A DNA stretch of 64,000 bases from contig CP141144.1 of assembly GCA_035235625.1 (NCBI GenBank), positions 34,780,014 to 34,844,013 on the forward strand, given 5' to 3'. Of this stretch, positions 1-11,747 are shown piece by piece. Position 1 is the stretch's first letter; each line of letters starts with the position of its first letter. Position numbers and translations under genes: made by a program. This DNA comes from Saururus chinensis (Eukaryota; Streptophyta; Magnoliopsida; Piperales; Saururaceae). The notes under the pieces were generated by a model. That model did not search any database and was not told the DNA's origin. It saw only the letters and a list, made by a program, of their open reading frames with translations.

Positions 1-394
1 TGTATTTAAAAACACGACATTCACAACAATTGTCAATATTTGTTATTGATACAAGTGTTCATCAAGTTGGGGATGAAAGCCTTCAAGATCTTGTACATGC
101 TTACATAAGATGTTCTACACAATTAAACTTGCATATAGAAACCCATAGTAGAGTCCCTCTTTGCACAATAAAGTAGGAGGCCATCATGGCTATTCTATAG
201 TGTCATTCCTTAGTATCCACATTCTTCTCCATTCTTATATAGCCTTGTTCTCCCCAGATAGTCCCCCAAGATTTATTTTTGGAGTTGCAAATGTCATCTT
301 GATCTCCTTCGTGTGGATAAGTAGTTTATGTGGTTAGAAATTTTTGGACAAAAATCAGACAAATGTGATCACCAATGAAGTTAGAGAGACCGAC
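1..394. other. Unassigned AT-rich sequence
   Basis: No coding, RNA or repeat signal could be recognised here. It may be the outer part of the fold-back element that follows, because weak similarity to the reverse complement of about 1,420-1,500 seems to continue, but the match is too poor to claim. Confidence 0.3.
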
Positions 395-1415
395 AATCAC
401 CAAATAGAAATCAAAATTCACTATTGATGGGAATCGCCAAGCGAAAATTGTAAATCACCACTGTGCTCCAATCACCTCTTTGCTTATGCATCATTGTGAC
501 TTGTTTACATGATTTTAAACCATAACCCTTGCTACAGGGGTATTTTGGTCCAATTGTTTCAAAATATTGTGTAAACCCAAGTTCTATGGAATGCTTTTTA
601 CAAGACTAGGAAATATGGAATATTTGCATCTTAGGCCAGCTAATATGGAAAAATCTTGATATATTAAGTCGTCAAGGTGAGTCAGTTTTACATTTATAAA
701 TGAAAAAGGGTCAAATTAGAAGAAGCTCATGTTGCTAAAGAACTTTTGGTCCTTCAACCGATATCCACAATGATATCGATCCCCTGGATCAAGCGTGCAT
801 GCGCTAGCACATGTTAGTGTATATACAATAGTATGTCTCTAGTGCTAACATGTGTTACACGTGTACCATTGATATTGGTGATTGATAGCTTCTATTCAGG
901 GAAGATATCTACAGCAAACATCCTCACAAAAGACCATAAATTATTCACTTGTTGCACATTGTCAACTTGTCAACTGTTGATTGTCAACTTGTCGACTCCT
1001 AGGTATGTGTTATTGGGAACGATTAGCAAAAGATGTCTATGGTGCTGGAGAAAGTTCAGAATCAAGTAAAACTTAAAATTCAATGCTAATTTTAAGTAGT
1101 TGAACATATTTATATATTTGTTTTTAGATAGTGTTTTTTTCCATATTACCTGGCCGAATAAGAAGTATTCCATATTCCATAAATTTTTTTAAAAAAAATG
1201 CCACTAAACTCATACTTACACAATATTAGGAAATTTTTGAACATAAGTACCCCTGGGTTAGGGTTTTATATTGTGTAAACCCGTTACACTGTCACATTTA
1301 CATAGAAAAGACTACACAAACCAGTGATTTTGACAGTTCGATTAGTAAGAAGCAAATGCTCAATGTGAGTTTTGATTTCTAAACCATCCCACCAGTGATT
1401 TCCAAAAGCTGACAG
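395..1415. mobile_element. Fold-back, MULE-like element with long imperfect inverted arms
   Basis: The left arm (about 395-655) and the reverse complement of the right arm (about 1,137-1,415) align with gaps over some 260 bp. Shared blocks include GAAATCAAAA, AATCAC, CAGGGGTA, AATATTGTGTAA, TATGGAATA and AATATGGAAAAA. The roughly 480-bp spacer has no credible gene. A block inside the right arm (about 1,075-1,135, with AGTTGAACATATTTAT) also occurs near 44,030, and the arm block AATATGGAATATT recurs near 40,134. This element therefore belongs to the same dispersed family as the copies at 40-45 kb and 50.5-51 kb. Long terminal inverted repeats are typical of TIR-MULEs. No clear 9-bp TSD was found, so the outer ends are approximate. 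Confidence 0.5.
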
Positions 1416-2149
1416 TCAATTTCCAAAGTGTGATAAGTGAGACGTGAAAAAACTCCGCAACGCCCAATTTTTCTTGTTTATGAGAGGCGGTCTTCAAATT
1501 TTCCACCCCAAAGTGAGTTTCAACTGTAAAGTAAGGCTCTATCCGAGTGTATATTGACACGTTTCCAGTAAAGCAGTGAACTTTAGTGAAAATATTAGCC
1601 GATCGAGGGGTTAATCTGGCTCAGATAAATTTTGTGGTAAGGGCTATCTCTAGCTCTAAATTGTATATTAGTATACACAATTTTGCTTATATCGTGTTAT
1701 GGAACACACAACAAGTTACTACTTTTATCTCCTCAGTAGTTTATCTTGTTATCAAGTATACAATAGGTAATATATCATGTTATCGATAATATGATATATG
1801 ATATAGATGTCCTCCTATCATGTATGTGTAGTACATAACATGTTATTAATAACATGATATTCGAAAGACAACATTCAATTATTGTGCATTTGTATGTTAG
1901 TTACATAATGTGAATCAACATGACTCTTTGATTTTGGTCACAACCCATTGTTGATATACATATATATAAAATCTTTTACAAACGAAGTGCTAGAAGAATA
2001 TAGTCAAATGGCAGAATCAGTGAAGGCATCAGAAGAGAAGAAATGAGAATTTATGGTAGGAGATTGGGTCTAGGAACTAACAATTTCTCCACTGGTCTGA
2101 GACTATCAAAAGGCCTCATTGAATCAAGGCCGAGATGCAAGGCAATGTT

Positions 2150-2575
2150 GTAGGAGGCTGGTTCTACCCAATACACGATTACGAGCCAATAATTATCTCC
2201 AAGCCACTCCTAGATGTTCTAATAGTTGAGTGTTGGGACGACTTGTAAGAAGCTTTCAATATTCGGGGCAAAATACTACTCCTTACAGTCGAAGAAGTCG
2301 CACTCATCATGGGTTTGAGTGAGAAAAGGAACTTGAAAAAGTTGGATCGTGGAGACAGGAAGGCTGCCCAAAGCAAGGGGCAATCCTTTAAAAGGTTCTT
2401 CATAGGGAAACAGCCAAAGAAGAATCTCATTGAGGAAATTATGGAAGAAGTGGAAGACAATAGACGGATTGTCTTTGATGAGGACTTAGCATGGTTGGCC
2501 ATTGTGCACATGGGGTCCTCGTTTTATTCATACAAAGCAACAGATCTGTCTCCCCATCTCTGTGTGACTTTATAG
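2150..2575 (+). pseudogene. N-terminal part of MULE-borne Ulp1 gene (plant-mobile-domain-like)
   Basis: The frame open from 2,309 to 2,575 reads upstream as LLTVEEVALIMGLSEKRN, the pattern ('tveEvalilGLp') of the DUF1985/plant mobile domain that precedes Ulp1 domains in plant transposon proteins. The frame continues upstream as LIVECWDDL, then one in-frame stop near 2,248, then EAFNIRGK. A later stretch, DNRRIVFDEDLAWLAIVHMG, fits the same domain. A stop at 2,573 ends the frame with no clear donor site. The protease end of the same gene probably lies beyond the LTR nest at 20,219. The domain call is by motif memory, so family assignment is moderate. The gene is clearly non-functional. Confidence 0.55.
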
Positions 2576-3146
2576 ATGACTGACCATTGTGGGGAGGTAC
2601 AATTGGGCTAGGGCCGTTCATGATATATTAATTTGAGGCATATCATTAGCCCACCAAAACATTAAGAGTAGATAAGATGAGCCTTCTACCATGACCGAAA
2701 TTCTTATTGGGGCTTCATTTGTGCTCCAAGTAAATGTCATATTTATCCCAAAATATGATTGGTATGATGAGCGTAGTATGAATAACACGATATCAAATAC
2801 ACACTCTAGGTATATCGTAATACGAATCACACAATAGTGTGCGTATCATGTTTAAGAAAACATGCTATGTAACACAAAAGTGTACGTATTGTATTATCGG
2901 TAAGACGATGAAGTATTATATAATGTATAGGCAATTATACAATGTAGGTATTGCATGTAATCGATAACATGATGAGTTTAATAAATGTGTTATCCATGAC
3001 ACAACATACATGACATATAAACACTATTAACGAAATTGTTTTGCCTCTTCCACTAGGTGTGGTTTTTTTAACATACCTCTATTTGGGTTCCAAGTGCTCC
3101 TCCATGTAGCCCGAGGTGCAAGAGGTGGCTTGGGTTTATGTAACTA

Positions 3147-3374
3147 ATGATGGACGTGGAGGAGGCCGCAAAATGTGATTCGGGTGATGAAAAGGCGAGG
3201 AAGAGGTTGTTGGCTCATCACATGATGAGGAAGGGGTATGAAGAGATACTCATGCGGCTCAAGGCAGATTCACAAGTGGTTATGGTGGAGGTGGTAAAAA
3301 CCCTCATTTCTTCATTTTTTTCTCCACAGAAGCTTTCCTGGTTGAAAAAAATCATCATTTCTCAGTGCTGGTGA
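3147..3374 (+). pseudogene. Charged open frame, possible internal exon of the Ulp1 gene
   Basis: A 75-codon frame begins MMDVEEAAKCDSGDEKARK and is rich in Lys, Arg and Glu, with a helix-like middle (MRKGYEEILMRLKADSQVV). It lies on the same strand as the mobile-domain piece and upstream of the protease piece, as expected for a linker exon of the same gene. No conserved motif was recognised, and it could be a chance frame. Confidence 0.25.
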
Positions 3375-3479
3375 CCCATCGTCTAGCATAATTGACAAAG
3401 TTATAGATAATGTGTTTTGGCTCATATGCATTAACGATAACATGATTTGTTAGTAATACATTTTATTGATTATACGATA

Positions 3480-3838
3480 TGTGTCATATTATGTTCATGA
3501 TAATACAATGTGTTCTTTGTGCTAGAGACCCATAATATGGTTGGTTCATATTACTATATGATAACATGACATATCAACAATATGTGTTATTGATAATACG
3601 ATATGCTCCATATCGCATATACAATAACACGATATTCACCATATCATGTTAACGATAACACGATACGTATTCTTTAAGCAACAACCCATAAATATGATAT
3701 CCTCCATATCGCATATATGATAATGCAATATTCGTCATATCATGTTAATAATAACACGATATGTGTTCTTTGAGCCGACAAGACATAATACGATATGCTC
3801 CATATCGAATATACGATAACACGATATTTGTCATATTG
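3480..3838. repeat. Tandem repeat of about 97 bp made from the ATAACACGAT motif
   Basis: Units of about 97 bp begin at roughly 3,592, 3,693 and 3,790, with an older, more diverged unit before them. Each contains CGATATGCTCCATATCG-like and ATAACACGAT-like blocks and a CATATCATGTTAA block. The array stops abruptly at 3,838, where the first inserted LTR begins. Confidence 0.75.
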
Positions 3839-4604
3839 TTCACATAAACGTTTTGCAATATAATGGCTGTAAAATCAGGAAAATGATGAATACGAAACCT
3901 ATGGAAACAGTTTTTATAATTTAAAGCATCACACATCAGTTTTTCACATACAAATTTTTACTCATTTAAATATCGTACGGCCAAATCAAACATCCTTAGG
4001 CGCTACTTGAAAACAAACGTACGAATAAATTGCTATGATCATAGACTTTAAATAGAAATCTCTCACAAGCATCCCTGAGTGCAAGTCCCATAACAGTACA
4101 CAGTCTAATCCAAAGCACAAACACTTTAATTCTCATCTCAGCTAATACATCAAATCGTAGCACAAAATAATATTCATAGTGAGTCAATGATATACCTGAG
4201 TCAAAGGGAATCAATCCACTAAGAAAATGAGCATCCTTCTCTAGGAGATCTCTGTCACAAACCTGCAAAAGTCTCTCAAACATCGGGAATAAAAAATAGG
4301 GTAAATGAGTATTTTCATACCCAGTAGAGGAGTTCAAAATAGTGAACTCAATAAGTCTATATATAGATGAATTCATGCAACTCAAACATGAAGCAGGTAG
4401 ACATATAATAATCATGCACATACGCATACAATCATACCAAATACAAACCATCAAACCAATCTTACACAAACTTTTAATCAGAGTCTTACAAACTTACTCG
4501 TACAATCATACACATACTTATATAACTTACACATACTTGTACACCTTACTCATGCAATCTTACTCGTACGATCTTATTCATACAACCTTACACTTACAGT
4601 CTCA

Positions 4605-4705
4605 CTAAAAAACTTATGCTTACAGTCTTGCTCAGAAACTTACACTTACAGTCTTGCTTAGAAACATGTACTTATAGTCTTGCACAGAAACATACATACT
4701 CACTC
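4605..4705. repeat. 26-bp minisatellite, about 3-4 units, in LTR copy A
   Basis: Units are of the form TACAGTCTTGCTCAGAAACT with short variable tails. The same array has about 5 units in the copy at 24,978 and about 8 in the copy at 53,843. Confidence 0.75.
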
Positions 4706-4939
4706 ATATGTACACATATTATCGACTACTGAAGCTCATTACCATTAATAAGCTCCAACGTCAAAATGGAAAAGAATGCCACTGGGGCATTACCTTAACC
4801 TCCAGGGAGTGACTAGATGCCATGGACTTTTCCAAAGGTAAGGCACAACAATGCTCATGGGGCACTATATAAAATAGGTAAGAACAGTTCCATGATACTA
4901 CTTACTTGAGCACGCAAACAGAAACACCCACACATTAGG

Positions 4940-5075
4940 GGTCCTATAGTGCTAATGCCACTCTAGGGCAGAAATCATATAGTTCCACTCTTGAGCATAA
5001 TCATATAATGCCTCTCTTAGGCAGAAATCATATGGTGCCACTTTTGGGTAGAATCACATAGTGCTCTCAATAAAG
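4940..5075. repeat. 26-27-bp minisatellite, about 4 units, in LTR copy A
   Basis: Units follow the pattern AGTGCCACTCTTGGGCAGAA plus TCATAT. The array is followed by CTCTCAATA, as in the two other copies of this LTR. Confidence 0.75.
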
Positions 5076-5934
5076 CATCAAATGTCTGGGCTTAATATAG
5101 CACACAGACCAAATTGAAAATATATATCACTCACAATATAGCATTAGACGTCTGGGGCTCAATACAACACACATACAACATCCAACAGAATAAACACAAT
5201 GGCAAGACATGAGAAATATTCAGCCGAGACATTATCGGCTAGCTAAAAAAGGAACATAATCCGTCAAACCCTCAGGTCTCAAACTCACAATGTTATCATT
5301 AGCTTTGCTAATAATTCAAGTTTGAATTAAGTAACTTATGCAGTATAATTATGCCACAAAAACTCACAAACATATAGTACTCCCCTGGTGAAACCGAAGC
5401 TGAGCCCGATCCGAAACCCTAGTTCGTCATGGCAGCATACTTCACTTAACCCATTCATCTCATGATCATAACTCACTATACATCAAATCTTTATGTATTC
5501 ATATAGTCTCTACCATCCACGTTAGAGCCAACACATCTTACTTGGAAGCCATCAAACTGAGCTCCTCAGAGCAAAACCCAGTTATCACCCTCTTGCTTAT
5601 ACTTCACCTATTATGCTTACTTTTCACTTCATAATTTGTATGTTATTCTTGTACAATTATGCAAACACTCTTACTATTTGACAATTCCCCAACATACGCT
5701 CCAATCCAGACCAATCTATTCCAATCCTCGCCCGTCAAACTTACATCCTCTATCTTCCATCATATGCTTACACATCCATATTCAACTCCATGCTAAACCC
5801 TCTGTCACCTCTTACAACATTGCCCATGCTTCTACCCACACACACATACACGTATCCATTGTACAGGCATATAACCATCATACATACATATGTCCATCAC
5901 ACATATGTATGACATACACATACTTCCATACATA

Positions 5935-6090
5935 GCTTATCAACATACTCGCTAGCCATCACTAGCACACACATAATCCACATACGTAGCTTACCAACAT
6001 ACTCACTAACCATCACTAGAACATACATATTCCACATACATAGCCTACCTACATACTAGCTAGCCATCACTAGCACATACGTCCATCAAC
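5935..6090. repeat. 54-bp minisatellite, 3 units, in LTR copy A
   Basis: Each 54-bp unit contains CTCGCTAGCCATCACTAGCA and CCACATACATAG. The related copies hold five units (27,115-27,375) and about one unit (56,065-56,115). Because 54 is a multiple of three, the array leaves open frames that look like repeat proteins; I do not regard them as genes. Confidence 0.8.
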
Positions 6091-7007
6091 CATACTCAGA
6101 TCTCACCTGCATGTCATATGCATTTTAACATGGCATAATTTATCCTCTAACATCATGCAAACATATTATAATTTAACATCCAAAGCATTGAATCATACAA
6201 TCCTAGCATGCTGCTGCACATTCAAAGCATGCTATCATGAAATTACAAGTTCAAAGCTCCCCTACCTCGTAATCCATGATGTTTGATGGGAGCATACGAT
6301 GGTGGCAGTGTCGGCAGTGGAGTTAGCGACCAAAAGCATTGCAATGTTGAGAGAGCTGTTGTCCCGAGGGTGTAGGAAGTGTTGGAAGTACACACTGGGT
6401 GACATAAATCAATGCTAAAAATCCTCGATCCATGGTAGCACACTAAGGGCGTCCAGGAGAAAGGTCATGGCAATGAGTGATAGGAGTGACTGGATGTTGA
6501 GGTGTACTCACTAAAGGTTGGCCGGTAACTGAAAAGTGCTCAGTTGGACGCAAGACGTTGAAATCAGTCGCGGATAGCAACCAATGGCAATGATTTCGTG
6601 TTATTGAGGGCCCACAAAAGGGCTATAATATCCCTAATTTTCCCGAGTTTCAAATTTTAAATACATGGAAATTATGGTGTTTGACCTATTGATATTCTTA
6701 TTAGAATAACTTTCTCTTTAGATAGAATCTGGTGCTAAAGCTAATTCTATTGGAAAGTATACAGAAATAGCTTCGAAACACCACCAAGAACGCGTGAATT
6801 GGAGTCCAGATGAGGGAGAAATGACCATTTGAAGTTGAACATATCGTGCATGACCCGTTTGCCCGAACTGAACGTGCGAATTGTCCGTTTAAGTCACTAT
6901 TTGGGCCCGATCAATTAGCATTCCGAATTTGTGTTTTTAGGGCTCAATTTGGTTGCAAAATTGAAGAGGTTTTAACCCAAATTCTCATGGGATTAGGGCT
7001 CCTAATC

Positions 7008-7022
7008 CCATGCCTATAAGAG
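7008..7022 (+). promoter_or_regulatory. Candidate LTR TATA element
   Basis: GCCTATAAGAGG lies about 390 bp into the LTR, just before a transcribed-leader-like stretch (GAATTAGGGTT). Its place matches CTATAAAAGG at about 410 bp into the related LTR at 12,344. Confidence 0.4.
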
Positions 7023-7261
7023 GAGAATTAGGGTTAATAGAAAGGGGGTCTTTTTGCCCAATTGGGGGAGCTTTTGACGGAAAGGAAGAAATTTTCTGGT
7101 GAGACTCTGGCGAAGCATTGGCAATGGTGGATCGACAACAACTCGACCGTAGAGGTAAAATTTTGATTTGAGAGCGATAGAGATGTTTTAATTAATTTTA
7201 ATAAAAATTATATTGGTCTCTGCAATTACTGTTCACTTAATTGTGTGAATAGTAATTTATT

Positions 7262-7814
7262 CCTTTTCCCGTCGCCGGAACAGTAGCGGCCTGACAAGGG
7301 ACATAGCGGCCCTCACTTTGGCCACGGCAGCCTGGGCTTCGGTGGCTGAGGCGGCGGCGGATTTCCGCTGTGCAGACCGCCAGATCTCTGCTTGAGAAAA
7401 AAAAGGGATCTGTGCGGCGGATTGGCACAGCTCCGGCCGGAGGTGGGTCCTGGCTAGACGGAATCACCAGAAGGTGGCGATCTGGTCAGGCCAGGCCCAT
7501 CGGCCGGCCGTGGCGGCCTGCTATCGCAGCGCCTACGGCGGATTAAAAAAACATAAAATAAAATAAAAAGAGGCCGCTTTGTCCCCGGCCAGCCACCGGA
7601 CGGAGGCAAGGCCGAGTCCGTCAGATTCGCCGGGCGACGGCGATTCGACTGGCCTCGGCCTCGCCCGCTGGGATGCCTAGGGGAAAAATGGCACTGCCAG
7701 AGGCCGTTCGGCCTCTGGCCGGTCGCTGGGAAGATGACCCTCGCAGGTCGTCTGCTCCCTGGACCGGGTCGGGTAACCAAACCCGATCCGGTCCAGTCCT
7801 GTAAAAAAAAAACA
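7262..7814. other. GC-rich island inside the solo LTR
   Basis: About 550 bp is far more GC-rich than its surroundings, with many CGG and GGCCGG strings. It is bounded by near-identical 9-mers, TAATTTATT (7,252-7,260) and TAATTTATA (about 7,815-7,823), and ends in a ten-base A tract just before the right 9-mer. Several overlapping frames on both strands are open only because stop codons are rare in GC-rich DNA. It may be a retroposed fragment or simply part of this LTR subfamily. Confidence 0.5.
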
Positions 7815-10379
7815 TAATTTATATTCTCAGAACTGGGTCCGGTTTAGGAGGTTAATTGTGTCAAAAAAAATCCTAAAAAATTATTATTGGACCTGGAGAG
7901 GTTCGGGATTATTCTGACCGAGTTTCAGTTTTGGGAAAAATCCCAGAGATTATGAAATAACTTTTTTACCCCTGGTAGTTAAGTTATTGTGTGAAAATTA
8001 CTTACCTGATTTAGAGGCTCCGGTTTAAAGGCCTATGAGTTGATCTAAAAAGTGAAAAAAATTCTTAGTGATAGTTTAATGTGTAAACTATTTGTAGGCC
8101 CAACAACTTAGTGAGGAAAAATCCCAGTGAGTGGATAATTGACCTTTTGTCCTTAGGGTTTATAGTAAACCGTTAAGCAAACCTGGGTGAGTTCATGACC
8201 CCGTTACATGCCAAGAAAATTACACAAAGTCCATGAAGGCTAGTAGTACCCTTGAGTTGAATTTTAGACCCATTGGATATCATTAAGGCCTTAAACTAAA
8301 TGACATAAATACCCCTATGCAAACCTGCCCTCATTTGCGTGGATGTTGTTAACGGGCCAAGGTGATATTAAAATCTTTTAAGAGGTTAAAGACTTACCCA
8401 AGTGCTGAGAGGACTGTATCCTATGTTGGATAATTACTCTAATGCCCTTAGGTGCATTACGACCAGTTTTATAAAAATTTATTAAGATAACCCAAGGAGG
8501 GTTAGGGCACGAGAACTCAAATAATTCTTATATCATTAATGAATTTTATTATTGATATTATGATCTACTTGGACCTTTGTGGTTCTAATTGTTTATGTTG
8601 TTCTTTGTTTCAATTTTTTATATTGAGGTTGTGATAGTAATTTATCACTAGTTGAAAATTATTGAAAGAATAATTATTTGGGGTTTGATAGCTTTGGATT
8701 GGGCAAGAACACCTAATCAAGATAAAGACTAAAATACCTCAGAGGGGTCTGGGACTAGTTCATATAGTGAACAAAGCCTTTGACCTAACGATTTGCCTTG
8801 GTTGATGAACTAATGGCATGTCTCAAGTTGTAAACCTTAGTCTAGAAGGGACTAATAGGGTTTGGGATAGTCATTCGGAATCATGGCTTATAGATGAGCA
8901 AGATAGGGTTCCAAATAGTTTCCTAAGTTTTAGCTCTATTGAGGAGCCGCTGATTTGACCGTGTAGTTGCACCTCCCCTTTGGAGGGAGTTCTTTGTGAG
9001 CCGGGCTCAGCGCAGATCTATTAAGGATCTTTTAGTGTACATGCAATTAGGGTCGCTGACATCCTGCTTGGTTGGCGTCTCTGACCACTTCTGTTCAGGT
9101 GCAGTTGTGGGCCATGCCCTTCTACTCCGGTCAGGTCCTTATGGGCTAGGTTGGGAGATGGCACTTCCTGATGGATTCCAGGGGCTTGGTGGATTCCAGG
9201 GTGTTTCTTATCATTTGTCACTTAGGTTGACATATGATGTGTCTATCTGTCTTTGGGATTAGACAGGAATATTAATTATCGAACAATGGTTCGAGAAATA
9301 ATTAATAACATTGATTGATATTGCTTATTTAATTAGAACAAGTAGAACAATTAAAGGACTTGCATAAAATGTAGGTTGCTTGAAAATACTTAAGCATTGC
9401 ATGGGTGATGCTATGCTTCTTAGTATAGTGTAGTTTTTAGGCAGAACTACGTTTGGATCCGATCTTGTTGGAAACATTGGAGATGTTGTCTAATGAGTAC
9501 GTAGGCAACTAACATCGGGTGATGTTGGCCCGATCCGAAAAATACTAATAAAACCTTTTGTCCATTGGAAGCTCTTCTCCTGAAGGCGAAGATGCTCCAT
9601 TGTGGTTGTGGTTGTTGTTTGGTTTGCTTTATTGCAGATTCTCCAGGCGACAATAAGTGAGACCAAGGCAGGCGAGCTCAAGAGGTTTTCGCATTTTTGA
9701 AACTCTGATACGTAAGTGTACCTTAAGCGTGAGAGTCAACTTGTTATTTATTTTTAGACGGGTAACAGACTTGTACTTAGATGGATGAGCTGATCTTTAT
9801 GAATTTTCAGATGTTAAATAATATCATATGATTTGATATTCATATTTGTGAACCCCAGTTATCATGACTTGGATATTTAATCGAAGGGTTTGTTTTGTAT
9901 TTAAAGAAAAAAAATTTACCTACCGTTCATGCTATTTAAAAATACTTTTAAAAATCCGGGTCGTGACAAGGGCAGAGGGAGTGAGGCAACGCTCAAGTAT
10001 GGGGAAGAAGAGGAGGGATCTGATGGTCAATCCATTTGGTGGTGGAGCCAGCCGATGGTCAGGTGGCACAAATGAAATGCCTAAACCCTAAAATGTATGC
10101 ATGGCCACATGCATATGTGGAAAGGAAGACCACTTGAGGGGGAAATGGGTCAGATGGTGGTGGCCCAATTCCCACAAAAGGGAAACTGAGCTAGGGCTAG
10201 TAGGTGGTGGCCGACCGAAAAGGCAACATCACCAATCACCACCCACAACCAACACATTTTGGTGTGGGCAGCTATGCATCTCACATGGTATAGAGCAAGG
10301 GCAAGCGGGCCATTCCAGGCTGATGTGTAATTGGGCTGAGTGGGGCTGGCCCTCGCTATTGCTAAGCCGAGGAGATGAC

Positions 10380-10766
10380 TTGGATGTGATCGTGGAGATC
10401 TTTGTGTGACTTATTTTCCTTGGTTTTATGCTTTATGTTTAGAACCTTTGTGTAGGGTTCTTTGATGGATTATGTCACATTTTACAGTTGTGTTGTTTAA
10501 GACTTATTTTGAGCAAGTGTGGGCTATAGTTGACTAAGCATGTGGGTTTGAGACTAGTTGTTTACTTTGTGTTAGCAACTCCCTTTTTGTTCTTCTTATT
10601 TACTCTTACTCAAAGTGGAATGTGCGTACTCGTATTTCTGTTAAGTCGCCCGTGGTTAGGGTTAAGTCTTCTGCTAAATCGTTTCTCAATTTCCCTTCGT
10701 CGCCCCTGCGCGCTTGACTGGCCCCTGGACCGGGTTTGGCTTGGGTCGGGCATCTCCGGGGCGTGA
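10380..10766 (+). repeat. Partial LTR, 3' end only, related to the 12,344 LTR
   Basis: The last ~300 bp matches the end of the solo LTR at 12,344 in order: GACTAGTT, TTACTCTTACTCAAAG, AAGTCTTCTGCTA, CGCCCC, GACCGGGTTTGGCTTGGGTC and the GGGGCGTGACA end. It abuts integrase sequence of the gypsy element at 10,767. The left edge is approximate. Confidence 0.7.
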
Positions 10767-11290
10767 CAATCCACTATAATCCAAATAGATTTATGACCCG
10801 ATGAAGTCTTGGGTAATCCTAAAACAAAATCCATTGTAATGTGTTCCCACTTCCATTCTGCAATTTCAATAGGTTGGAGAGTACCAAATTGTTTCTAATG
10901 TTCCGTTTTAACTTGTTGACATGTTAAACATCTAGAGACAAATTCTCCTATGTCCCTTTTCATCTCATTCCACCAAAAATTCCTTTTTAAGTCATGGTAC
11001 ATTTTTGTTCCTCCTGGGTAGACGGTGTATTGAGACTTATGTGCTCCATGTAACAAATCTAGTGTTAGTTCTGGACCACCAATCTTCCTCTAAATCTTAT
11101 CCATCATCATAGCCTTTACTGAAGTCAAGCTTTTCTAAAAAAGTTTGTACTTCTTCATCCTCTTTCTAAGCCTCCAAAATGCACTCAACCAACTCGGATT
11201 TCACCTTCATATTAGCCATAAAAGCCTTTTTGTTTTCTGGCTGTAAATTAGGTTGCATACTTATTACTTCTACCAATCTCCATTCTTTTA
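10767..11290 (-). pseudogene. G1 integrase region (partial fossil)
   Basis: On the minus strand the stretch reads as the junction between the zinc-binding and catalytic parts of a gypsy integrase, with GFVLGLPKT-like and PGGTKMYHDLK-like strings. It parallels 33,540-33,760 in the better-preserved element. It is a broken remnant with no independent start. Confidence 0.6.
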
Positions 11291-11297
11291 CTAGTAT

Positions 11298-11537
11298 TTA
11301 ACCCACTTTCCTTGTAGCCTTTCGATTCAAGGTATCAGCCACTACATTAGCATTTCCTGAGTGATAATGAATAGAGAAATCATAATCATTAATGTACTCA
11401 ATCCATTGTCTTTCCTTTAAGTTAAGATCACATTGAAAGAAAATGTACTTTAGACTCTGATGATCTGTAAAAACATCAAATTTCTCTTCATATAAATAGT
11501 GTCTCCAAATTTTTAACACAAAAAATATTATTCCCAT
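11298..11537 (-). pseudogene. G1 RNase H region (fossil)
   Basis: The frame contains [11 protein letters not shown]-like sequence (here [18 protein letters not shown]), then TDHQSLKYIF, QRQWIEY-like and the typical HYHSGNANVVADTLNRK close. These are hallmarks of Ty3/gypsy RNase H just before integrase. It lies between the reverse transcriptase and integrase parts of G1, as expected. Confidence 0.85.
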
Positions 11538-11747
11538 TAAAGATCATGAGTGGGGTAATCACCTTCATGCTTCTTTAGTTGTCTTGAAGGATATTCTATT
11601 ACCCTCTGTGCATCAAAACACATCCAAGGCCCATTCTCAAAGCATCATTGTAACGACAAATCCTCCACTGCTAGACGGTAAAGATAAGACTAGAGCAGTG
11701 GTTAACTTTTGTTTTAACTCTTTAAATGCATTCTCACATTCCTCATT

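Larger units (their letters stand above)
6624..9968 (+). repeat. Solo LTR (Ty3/gypsy type, 3.3 kb) with TSD AGGGC
   Basis: It begins at the TATAATATCCC that corresponds to the TGTAAGATCCC start of the solo LTR at 12,344, and ends GGGTCGTGACA. AGGGC lies immediately on both sides (6,619-6,623 and 9,969-9,973), and copy A's sequence resumes exactly after it, so this is a simple insertion. The U5-side block with GGATCCGATC and GGCAACTAACATC (9,450-9,540) recurs, inverted, in the LTR at 57,174. No internal coding region remains, as expected after LTR-LTR recombination. Confidence 0.85.
3839..10380 (-). repeat. 4-kb-class LTR, copy A, split by a solo LTR
   Basis: Sequence from 3,839 parallels two other copies, at 24,978 and 53,843, block by block: TTCACATAA, the cluster of three minisatellites, the 'stop-and-go' GC-rich tail near 6,250-6,600, and the tail resumed at 9,974 (GGCAGAGGG onward). 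The complete copy at 53,843 reads, on the minus strand, from TGTAATGTCCCTGATTTTT, a Ty3/gypsy LTR start, so copy A is also minus-oriented. A solo LTR (6,624-9,968) interrupts it, and both edges are incomplete. No gag or pol belongs to it. Confidence 0.7.

Noticed and set aside
833-1173. Short frames on both strands in the first 1.2 kb
   Set aside because: They fall in the spacer and arm of the fold-back element and have no conserved features.
4605-4705. Membrane-peptide-like frames over the short tandem repeats near 4.3-4.6 kb and 5.6-5.9 kb
   Set aside because: The same sequence recurs in two other LTR copies without conserved frames.
7237-7815. Gly/Arg/Pro-rich frames on the minus strand
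   Set aside because: GC-rich island inside an LTR; frames overlap and show no motifs.
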